Origin: an uncultured Bacilli bacterium
Lineage (GTDB): Bacteria > Bacillota_I > Bacilli_A > RF39 > UBA660
Assembly (NCBI GenBank): GCA_934098445.1
Contig: CAKOOW010000002.1
Span: 1-47,470, forward strand
Reading direction: 5' to 3'
Length of the DNA: 47,470 nucleotides
Shown: positions 42,196 to 47,470 of the stretch, in pieces
Numbering within the stretch: position 1 is the stretch's first letter
Layout: the number at the start of each line of letters is the position of its first letter
Made by a program: the position numbers and the translations under genes
Notes under the pieces: model-generated
What the model saw: the letters and a program-made list of their open reading frames with translations, nothing else
Databases searched by the model: none
What the model was told of the DNA's origin: nothing

Positions 42196-42226
42196 GTGTA
42201 AATATTGCTTAAACGAAGACGATATT

Positions 42227-42265
42227 GTCGCAGAATAAATCTATTCTGCGACCGCCGATTTTTTT
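42227..42265 (+). terminator. strong hairpin and T-run after DGR target 1
   Basis: GTCGCAGAATA (42227-42237), AATC loop, TATTCTGCGAC (42242-42252), a perfect 11-bp stem, then six bases and TTTTTTT (42259-42265). It works as a terminator and lies about 100 bp after VR2. Hairpins downstream of variable regions assist retrohoming in some DGRs. Confidence 0.72.
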
Positions 42266-42273
42266 AATTTAAA

Positions 42274-42338
42274 CACGGTTACTGGTTGTGTTACTTGTAG
42301 CCGTGACAAATTAAAATCTTTATATTGATAATATAAAG
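42274..42338 (+). ncRNA. two hairpins just upstream of the DGR template repeat
   Basis: CACGGTTAC (42274-42282) with GTAGCCGTG (42297-42305), 9 bp with one G-U; then CTTTATATT (42318-42326), GAT loop, AATATAAAG (42330-42338), perfect. They lie between the terminator of target 1 and the template. They could be the 5' structure of a template RNA that binds reverse transcriptase, but this is inference. Confidence 0.45.
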
Positions 42339-42351
42339 TTGGCTTATTCTA

Positions 42352-42357
42352 TATAAT
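42352..42357 (+). promoter_or_regulatory. possible -10 box of the template RNA
   Basis: TATAAT at 42352-42357 is 15 bp upstream of the template. I found no convincing -35 at 16-18 bp spacing, so promoter status is uncertain. Confidence 0.35.
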
Positions 42358-42371
42358 ACGAGTTAGTCTTA

Positions 42372-42479
42372 CTTGCTTCGCCTAACAACTTCAACGGCAA
42401 CAATGCTAATGGGTGTAATGTGAATTCCAACGGTAACTTGAACAACAACAATGTCAACAACTCGAGTGGGGGCCGTCCA
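42372..42479 (+). repeat. DGR template repeat (TR), non-coding
   Basis: The 108-bp segment begins CTTGCTTCGCCT and ends CGTCCA like VR2. In that register it reads a series of AAC and AAT codons (SPNNFNGNNANG.. in translation) at the places where the target proteins vary, while the conserved positions (TTC, GGC, GTG, TCC, GGT, TCG, GGG, CGT CCA) match. That is the hallmark of a DGR template, whose adenines are randomised during reverse transcription. No ribosome site or start precedes it, and a TAA follows shortly (42488). No reverse transcriptase gene lies in the window. Confidence 0.85.
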
Positions 42480-42685
42480 TATTCCTGCTAAGATTGGTAA
42501 ATAACTAATGTCACTCATGATAAAGGGCTATGGCTTTTTATTGCAAGAAGTAACCTTTTAAGACTAGAAATAATATCTATTTGATTTTTTTAAACAAAGT
42601 TAAATATGGTACCAAACTTTTATAAGGTAATCTATATTTTAGATTGGAAACAAGAATAAACCAGTGGTAATTAACCCGAACATAT
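42480..42685. other. intergenic stretch after the template repeat
   Basis: No gene is visible between the template and the hairpin at 42686. It is AT-rich, with stop codons in all frames and no RT-like coding fragment. If the template is transcribed as a guide RNA, this would be its 3' part. Confidence 0.5.
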
Positions 42686-42730
42686 GGCATAGATGCCTTT
42701 AAACATGCTTTAAAGGCTAAATACTATGTC
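42686..42730 (+). promoter_or_regulatory. two-part leader hairpin of DGR target 2
   Basis: The inner stem GCCTTTAAA (42695-42703) with TTTAAAGGC (42709-42717) is perfect; the outer stem GGCATAG (42686-42692) pairs with CTATGTC (42724-42730) with one G-U. It lies 28 bp before the ATG at 42759 and has no T-run, so it is a 5' UTR structure or an operator rather than a terminator. Confidence 0.5.
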
Positions 42731-42758
42731 ACAAAATTAATATGGGAGATATATTAAG

Positions 42759-44009
42759 ATGAGTAAAAATAAAAAAAGAAAAAAACTATTTATTATTTTA
42801 AGTATAGTGTGTTTACTTACTATAAGTAGTATTAGTTTTATTTATTATAAGCAGGGTACAAAAGTTGAATCTATTATTGGGGCATATATAGATGGTGAAT
42901 ATTCAACAACATTACCATCTAAAGGTAGTGGCTATGCTGTTGAAAAAATTGTTTGTGATAATAATAAAAGTGCCAGTTGGGATAATGTTAAATGGGGGCT
43001 TAAATTATCTAATTGGAGTACAAGAAGTAGATGTAATATTTACTTTAAAAGTCTAGAAAGTTTTACAATAGCAAGTAAAACATTTTACTTAGATGAAATG
43101 CAAAGATGTCCATCTATGAATAGTGATGGAACTGTTACTGTAACGGGAGCTGAAGATACTTATGGATATTTATGTAAAGCAAAAGATGTCTATGGTGATT
43201 CTTATTATTTTAGAGGTAATGTAACAAATAATTATGTTTTATTTGCTGATAAATATTGGCGTATTATTAGATATAATGGTGATGGCTCAGTAAGAGTAAT
43301 TTATGATGGAACATCAGCACATGCTAATGGTGAATCAAGTACCGATAGACAAATAGGAACAAGTGCTTTCAACAGTAGTTATAATGATAATGCTTATGTA
43401 GGGTATATGTATGGTAAAGTTGGAGCTTCAACATATGCTGAAACACATGCTAATATTAATAATTCCACAATAAAAACATATATAGATACTTGGTATGAAA
43501 ATAATATTAAAGGTACCTCTAATGAAAAATATATAGTTGATAATGTTTTCTGTAATGACCGCAGTTTTGCTCCCAATAATAGTGGGACAGGTGCTGGAAA
43601 GAGTAGCACTTATTATCGTTGGTATAACTTTGCAAACACTTCAAATAACAATAAGATGATGTTAACATGTCCGCAAAAAAACGATGCTTTTACTGTAAGT
43701 GATACTTCTAAAGGAAATGGCGCCTTAACATATGGGATTGGTTTGGTAACAACTGATGAAGTAGTTTTAGGTGGTGGATGGAATTCTTATAATTCTAATT
43801 ATTATTTACGTACTGGTGATGAGTATTGGACATCTTCCCCTTATTATTTTAGCGGCAGCCGCGCTTATGGGCGTCATGTTTTTTCGGACGGTTATGCTAA
43901 CGACTACTACAGTGTCTACAATACTTATGGTGTCCGCCCAGTTATCAATCTAAGCTCTGAGATTCTAAATAACGGTGATGGGACAGCTAGTAATCCATTC
44001 CATCCGTGA
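42759..44009 (+). CDS. DGR target: membrane-anchored C-type-lectin-like display protein 2
   Basis: The 416-residue paralogue of the gene at 40726. A lysine-rich start is followed by one membrane helix (about 10-30), an IDGEYSTTLPSKGSGYAVEKIVCDN domain with paired cysteines, RCPSMNSDGTVTVTGAEDTYGYLC, YWRIIRYNGDGSVRVIYDGTS and TCPQKNDAFTVSDTSKGNGALTYGIGL. The variable segment is at 358-394 (bases 43830-43940), then RPVINL and a SNPFHP tail. GGGAG lies 12 bp before the ATG. It lacks the ~40-residue insertion of target 1. Likely a surface binder with a changeable ligand site. Confidence 0.8.
   Translation: MSKNKKRKKLFIILSIVCLLTISSISFIYYKQGTKVESIIGAYIDGEYSTTLPSKGSGYAVEKIVCDNNKSASWDNVKWGLKLSNWSTRSRCNIYFKSLESFTIASKTFYLDEMQRCPSMNSDGTVTVTGAEDTYGYLCKAKDVYGDSYYFRGNVTNNYVLFADKYWRIIRYNGDGSVRVIYDGTSAHANGESSTDRQIGTSAFNSSYNDNAYVGYMYGKVGASTYAETHANINNSTIKTYIDTWYENNIKGTSNEKYIVDNVFCNDRSFAPNNSGTGAGKSSTYYRWYNFANTSNNNKMMLTCPQKNDAFTVSDTSKGNGALTYGIGLVTTDEVVLGGGWNSYNSNYYLRTGDEYWTSSPYYFSGSRAYGRHVFSDGYANDYYSVYNTYGVRPVINLSSEILNNGDGTASNPFHP
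43830..43940 (+). repeat. DGR variable region VR3
   Basis: In codon register with the template, the segment GGC-x-x-GCT-x-GGG-CGT-x-GTT matches GGC-AAC-AAT-GCT-AAT-GGG-TGT-AAT-GTG, with changes mainly at A. Overall, mismatches at non-A sites are as many as those at A sites, and there is one extra codon, so this region derives from a related but different template or is old. The segment is GC-richer than its flanks. Confidence 0.68.
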
Positions 44010-44013
44010 AATT

Positions 44014-44057
44014 AAAGAATAATAAATACTAGAGAGGTAGAGTTTATTATTCTTTTT
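44014..44057 (+). terminator. terminator of DGR target 2
   Basis: AAAGAATAATAAA (44014-44026) and TTTATTATTCTTT (44043-44055) form a perfect 13-bp stem with a 16-nt loop and end in T. Confidence 0.78.
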
Positions 44058-44096
44058 AAATTCTAAAGAAAGATATATACTAAATAAGAGGAATTA

Positions 44097-44105
44097 TGCT
44101 ATAAT
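44097..44105 (+). promoter_or_regulatory. extended -10 promoter of the pyrophosphatase gene
   Basis: TGCTATAAT, with TG one base before the perfect -10 TATAAT (44100-44105). The -35 is weak, as is usual for extended -10 promoters. It lies 29 bp before the ATG. Confidence 0.6.
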
Positions 44106-44133
44106 ACCACTAGCAAAGAGGAAGTGTATTTAT

Positions 44134-45747
44134 ATGAAGAAGACATATGTCATAGGACATAAAAAACCGGATACAGATTCAGTATGTGCTTCAATTAGTT
44201 ATTCTTATCTAAAGAATAAGTTAGGTTGGGAGACTGAACCTAGAGTATTAGGGAATATTAATAAAGAGACTAAGTTTGTCTTAGATTATTTTAAAGTAGA
44301 AGAACCTAGATATCTTAATGATGTAAAAGTAGAGATTAAAGATATGGCTTATCTTAAAGAAGCGTATATTAATGAACATACATCAATAGAAAAGACATTT
44401 AAAGAGTTACAAAGATTAGGAGTAACAGGATTACCTTTAGTAGATGAGAATCATAAATTAAAGGGATATATTAATGTTAAAGAGATGGCTAAGAATATTA
44501 TAGAGGGTGATTTATATGAATTAAATACATCTTATGATAATATCTTAGAAGTATTAGATGGTAAAGAAATATTAAGATTTGATGATGAGATAAAGGGTAA
44601 TATAATTGCAGCTGCTTATAAGAGTAAGACTTTTACGGAGAGAGTAGAACTTGATAATAGTAATATTTTAATAGTAGCTGATAGACAATATATCATTGAT
44701 TATGCAATTGATAAGGGTGTTAAATTAATTATTATTGTCGGAGATAGAGTATTCCCGGAAGAGTTATTAGAAAAAGCTAAGAAGAATAAAGTTAATATAA
44801 TTAGTACACCAGATTCTACTTATGCGACTGCTAATAGAATGAAGTTATGTAATTATATTGAGACGGTTAATATTAATCCCAATCCCATTAAGTTTACGGA
44901 TTCTGATTATCGTGATAATTTTGTTAGTATTTCCAATAAATATGGTCATACTAACTATCCAATAGTTGAACAAGATAATACTTGTATTGGGATGTTAAGA
45001 TTAATAGATCAAAATAACTATGAGAAATATAATGTTATTTTAGTAGATCATAATCAACCAGCTCAAAGTGTTGATGGGTTAGAAGAAGCTAATATTATGG
45101 AAATAATTGATCATCATAATCTAGGTAACTTGGGTACACAAATGCCTATTCAATTTAGATCAATGCCAGTAGGTTGTACTTGTACTTTGATTTATCAAAT
45201 CTATAAAGAAAATAATATTGAAATTCCTGAGAATATTGCGGGTTTAATGTTAAGTGCTATTCTATCAGATACATTATTATTAAAGAGTCCAACGACTACG
45301 GAGATGGATGTAGAAGTAGCTCGTAAATTAGCTGCTATTGCTAATTTAGATATTCAAGAATATGGGATGGCTATGTTAAAAGCTGGTTCATCTATTAAAG
45401 GAATGACTATTCCCGAGATAGTTGAACAAGACTTTAAGACCTTTAAACTAGGAGATGTTTCTTTAGGAATAGGACAAGTTATGACTATGGATTTTGAAGA
45501 AATAGCTAAAGATATGTATAAGTATATTGAACATTTAGATGATATGTGCGTTAGAAATAATTATAAAGTAGCAGTTTTATTTGTTACTGATCCTGTGAAG
45601 AATGGTTCATATGTTATTTATAGTACTGGTAATGATGATTTAATTAAAGAAGCTTATAAAGATAGTAATTTAGTTGAAGGTACATATCTTGATGGTATGG
45701 TATCAAGAAAGAAACAAATGTATCCACAACTTGCAGCGGTAATCTAA
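44134..45747 (+). CDS. manganese-dependent inorganic pyrophosphatase with CBS and DRTGG domains
   Basis: A DHH-family (class II) pyrophosphatase that hydrolyses PPi to phosphate. It starts with TYVIGHKKPDTDSVCAS (His9, Asp13, Asp15), a CBS domain (about 65-125), a DRTGG-type middle (about 130-245), a second CBS (about 248-295), then the DHH block DHNQPAQSVDG..IIDHHNLG and a C-terminal DHHA2 domain ending SRKKQMYPQL. This 537-residue layout is the adenine-nucleotide-regulated form known in Clostridia and related groups. AMP/ADP inhibit and diadenosine polyphosphates activate such enzymes. AGAGGAAG lies upstream of the start. Confidence 0.93.
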   Translation: MKKTYVIGHKKPDTDSVCASISYSYLKNKLGWETEPRVLGNINKETKFVLDYFKVEEPRYLNDVKVEIKDMAYLKEAYINEHTSIEKTFKELQRLGVTGLPLVDENHKLKGYINVKEMAKNIIEGDLYELNTSYDNILEVLDGKEILRFDDEIKGNIIAAAYKSKTFTERVELDNSNILIVADRQYIIDYAIDKGVKLIIIVGDRVFPEELLEKAKKNKVNIISTPDSTYATANRMKLCNYIETVNINPNPIKFTDSDYRDNFVSISNKYGHTNYPIVEQDNTCIGMLRLIDQNNYEKYNVILVDHNQPAQSVDGLEEANIMEIIDHHNLGNLGTQMPIQFRSMPVGCTCTLIYQIYKENNIEIPENIAGLMLSAILSDTLLLKSPTTTEMDVEVARKLAAIANLDIQEYGMAMLKAGSSIKGMTIPEIVEQDFKTFKLGDVSLGIGQVMTMDFEEIAKDMYKYIEHLDDMCVRNNYKVAVLFVTDPVKNGSYVIYSTGNDDLIKEAYKDSNLVEGTYLDGMVSRKKQMYPQLAAVI

Positions 45748-45770
45748 GAGTCAGAAATGGCTCTTTTTTA
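45746..45770 (+). terminator. terminator of the pyrophosphatase gene
   Basis: AAGAGTCA (45746-45753), GAAA loop, TGGCTCTT (45758-45765), 8 bp with one G-U, followed by TTTT. The stem starts inside the stop codon. Confidence 0.8.
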
Positions 45771-45930
45771 AGACTAATTGTGTAAAGTAAGTGTAAAAAT
45801 TGCTGAAATTATAAAAAAGTTTGGAATTTTTGAAAAAAAATCGCCATCGACCGCCAATATATCTATATGTAAGGGTAATTTTTCTCATTCTTACAAATTG
45901 CATAACAAGTGAAAGGTAGTTGATGATTAT

Positions 45931-46977
45931 ATGCAAAAAAGTATAGAAAAAATAAGAAAAAGAGTAAGGTGGAAAACTATTCCAGAAGATAAGATAATTG
46001 GCTTGTGTTACGATTTCATGTTTTGCCAAGTATTTGGGGATAAAAATTTGAGCTTTGCTACTAATATATTACTGGCAGATGTTACTAATTTAGATCTTAG
46101 GGATTTAGAAGGAAATATCGAGTATTTAAACCGAGATTTAAAAATCTATCAAAAGAAAGAAATGCTTAATAAAGTAGATATTTTATTAAAGTATAATGGC
46201 GAATATTATAATATTGAGATGAATACGGATATTTCGATGTTACGAAGAAATAAAGTATATAGAGGTCGAATTGAAAGTGATAATCTAAGATTAGGAGATA
46301 CGGATTATAGTAATATAGCCAAATTGGTCCAAATCAACTTTAATAATTTTGATAGTAAAAAAAAGAGACTAGTTTCCATAAGTCAGTTAGTAGATCAAGA
46401 TGGAATTGTAGATGATGATGATCTTGTATACAATATTTCAATGAAATTTACTAATAAAATGTGGTATACTTGTCTTGATGAGAGAGAAAAAAAAGTATTT
46501 CTTTGGTGTCAGTTAATGAATACTGAGGATTTATCAACTTTCAAAGAAAGGGCTGAAAAACTTATGGGAAAAGAAAAAGCAAAAATTTTTGTTGACCGTG
46601 TTTATGAATTGTCGCATGATTCAAAAAACATAGCCTTATATACTAAACTTAGTAATGATGAAATGGTTAAAAACACATGGGTTAAAGAGCTTAATGAAAA
46701 AGAGGAAGATTTGAATAAGAAGTCAGAGGATTTAGACAAAAAGTCAGAAGATTTGGATAAAAAGTCAGAGGATTTAGACAAGAAGTCAGAGGATTTAGAC
46801 AAAAAATCAGAAGATTTGGATAAAAAATCAAATGATTTAGCTAAAGAAAAAGAATCCTTACAACAAGATAAGACAACAATTATTAGGAATCTCTTGAATG
46901 CCGGTTTTAAAGTGGAAGAGATTGCTAAAATGATTAATATGTCTTTAGAAGATATTAAGAAGATAAAGAATAGTTAA
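45931..46977 (+). CDS. Rpn-family PD-(D/E)XK nuclease / putative transposase
   Basis: The 348-residue product is a Rpn (recombination-promoting nuclease) or PDDEXK_2-type protein. It has DFMFCQVFGD near the start, then KVDILLKYNGEYYNIEMNTD (PD-ExK-like: Asp and Glu of the nuclease core, with the usual ExQ/ExK as E-x-N here), and YRGRIESDNLRLGDTDY. The C-terminus holds heptads (EDLDKKS repeats at 46705-46830) and a NLLNAGFKVEEIAKMINMSLEDI helix-turn-helix-like tail. Such genes are mobile and often present in many copies. GAAAGG and GTAG lie upstream of the ATG. The lost Lys/Gln may lower nuclease activity. Confidence 0.82.
   Translation: MQKSIEKIRKRVRWKTIPEDKIIGLCYDFMFCQVFGDKNLSFATNILLADVTNLDLRDLEGNIEYLNRDLKIYQKKEMLNKVDILLKYNGEYYNIEMNTDISMLRRNKVYRGRIESDNLRLGDTDYSNIAKLVQINFNNFDSKKKRLVSISQLVDQDGIVDDDDLVYNISMKFTNKMWYTCLDEREKKVFLWCQLMNTEDLSTFKERAEKLMGKEKAKIFVDRVYELSHDSKNIALYTKLSNDEMVKNTWVKELNEKEEDLNKKSEDLDKKSEDLDKKSEDLDKKSEDLDKKSEDLDKKSNDLAKEKESLQQDKTTIIRNLLNAGFKVEEIAKMINMSLEDIKKIKNS
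46705..46830 (+). repeat. tandem 21-bp repeat in the Rpn gene
   Basis: Six in-frame copies of 21 bp encode EDLNKKS once and EDLDKKS five times. Copies differ by silent changes (gaggatttagac, gaagatttggat). Expect strand-slippage length variation; the encoded part is a coiled-coil spacer. Confidence 0.9.
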
Positions 46978-46983
46978 TTAAAT

Positions 46984-47014
46984 AACCTGATAGATAAAAG
47001 TCTACCAGGTTTTA
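46984..47014 (+). terminator. terminator between Rpn and DUF1294 genes
   Basis: AACCTGATAG (46984-46993) pairs with CTACCAGGTT (47002-47011) at 9 of 10 positions, 8-nt loop, then T-rich sequence. It overlaps the stop codon of the minus-strand gene, so it may serve both. Confidence 0.65.
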
Positions 47015-47268
47015 TTCATATATAAATATAATAACAGAAAATGAATAATAATACTTAAGACTATATTTAACTTAAAATACCACTTTTTAGTCTTATGATG
47101 GAAAAGATACATTCCTATAGTAGTACCTATTATTCCTCCTAGAATAGTAGAAAGAAGAAGAGTTTTTTCAGGAATACGTCTTTTTCTTTTAATAGCTAAG
47201 TATTTATCTAAAGAATAGAGAAAGAGACTAATAATATTTATAAATAAATAATAATAAACAAGATACAT
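47002..47268 (-). CDS. DUF1294 small membrane protein
   Basis: The family pattern is clear: YSLDKYLAIKRKRRIPEKTLLLSTILGG, then GMYLFHHKTKKWYFKLN and a final hydrophobic helix. With the start at ATG 47268 (GGTGAT upstream on the minus strand) it is 88 residues with three helices, the normal size. The longer frame to 47346 begins with a TTG that overlaps the divergent SDR gene, so I reject it. The function of DUF1294 is unknown. Confidence 0.85.
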   Translation of the reverse strand: MYLVYYYLFINIISLFLYSLDKYLAIKRKRRIPEKTLLLSTILGGIIGTTIGMYLFHHKTKKWYFKLNIVLSIIIHFLLLYLYMNKTW

Positions 47269-47336
47269 ATTATCACCAAGATAATTATAAATGATATTAA
47301 GGAAATATGATATACTAAAGATGAAAGTAGGTACAT

Positions 47337-47470
47337 ATGAAAGCATTAATAACAGGAGCTTCTAGTGGATTAGGAAGAGATATGGCTAGGTATTTAGCAT
47401 CTTTAGACTGGGATTTAATCTTAGTAGCTAGAAGAACGGAGAGATTAAAAGAGTTACAAGAAGATTTAAA
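47337..47470 (+). CDS. short-chain dehydrogenase, 5' part only
   Basis: From ATG 47337 (AAGTAGG upstream) the frame is open to the window end and reads MKALITGASSGLGRDMARYLA, a cofactor loop TGASSGLG, then DWDLILVARRTERLKEL. The Arg-Arg after the second strand favours NADPH. This looks like the DltE/YdfG-type SDR group. The right edge cuts it after about 44 codons. It is divergent from the DUF1294 gene. Confidence 0.85.
   Translation, partial: MKALITGASSGLGRDMARYLASLDWDLILVARRTERLKELQEDL

Noticed and set aside
42372..42488. Template repeat as the remains of a coding gene
   Set aside because: No start, no ribosome site, no similarity upstream to the rest of a target gene, and Asn codons are placed just where targets vary.
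45751..46029. Minus-strand gene opposite the Rpn start
   Set aside because: Low-complexity Phe/Tyr frame in the AT-rich complement of a well-supported gene, with no ribosome site.
1..47470. tRNA or rRNA genes
   Set aside because: No cloverleaf-like segment or rRNA-like conserved stretch was noticed on either strand by eye; a covariance search was not run.

Overview
The window comes from an AT-rich, low-GC bacterium. I would place it among uncultured Bacillota of the gut type (RF39-like Bacilli or relatives), but this rests on style rather than a marker tree. Supporting signs are Gram-positive ribosome binding sites (AGGAG/GGGGG), a SAM-I (S-box) riboswitch in front of metK, two ABC-F proteins, a YitT-type membrane protein and lineage-specific paralogue families. 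UGA is a stop codon: prfB (RF2) is present with its classic programmed frameshift, and several genes end in TGA. This rules out a Mycoplasma-type code.

Layout. 1-0.5 kb: the 3' end of a surface protein with a hypervariable, GC-rich C-terminal segment. 0.7-4.5 kb: an ASCH protein, an unknown small protein, an atypical kinase-like protein, then a cysteine desulfurase and a TtcA-like thiolase as a tight tRNA-thiolation pair. 4.7-11 kb: an ANL-superfamily ligase, an ABC-F ATPase, an orphan hybrid histidine kinase with receiver and HPt domains, and a small HD alarmone-hydrolase-like protein. 11-13.2 kb: three membrane-anchored paralogues sharing a C-x2-T-x-H-x-E-x-C motif. 13.3-18.7 kb: a membrane glycerophosphodiester phosphodiesterase, a GT-C-like membrane protein and a second ABC-F protein. 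18.9-26.7 kb: an SDR oxidoreductase, kinase-like paralogues with one decayed copy running into prfB, and two exported HExxH proteins. 26.8-28 kb: SAM-I riboswitch and metK. 28-36.7 kb: an exported DUF3298-like protein, YitT, and a candidate operon with two more HExxH proteins, an 802-residue protein with hydrophobic segments and two small proteins, then an alpha/beta-hydrolase fold protein lacking the nucleophile. 36.7-40.3 kb: DUF2130 protein and uvrB. 40.3-44 kb: the most interesting region (below). 44-47.5 kb: CBS-containing DHH pyrophosphatase, an Rpn-type nuclease, a DUF1294 protein and the start of an SDR gene.

The standout is a dispersed diversity-generating retroelement (DGR). Between two membrane-anchored target genes (40726-42195 and 42759-44009) lies a non-coding, adenine-rich template repeat (42372-42479). 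It reads as a run of AAC/AAT codons in the same register as the C-type-lectin-like variable ends of both proteins. A third target gene, cut by the window start, carries the same kind of variable end about 42 kb away. The variable regions are islands of GC-rich, NNC-type codons inside very AT-rich genes, as expected if A positions in a template were randomised and copied in. No reverse transcriptase or accessory (Avd-like) gene is in the window, so the enzyme must act from elsewhere or the system is retired. Hairpins precede the template, and a 294-bp nested-palindrome element sits upstream of the first target gene.

Functions are assigned from motifs and remembered family features only. No database search or structure prediction was run.
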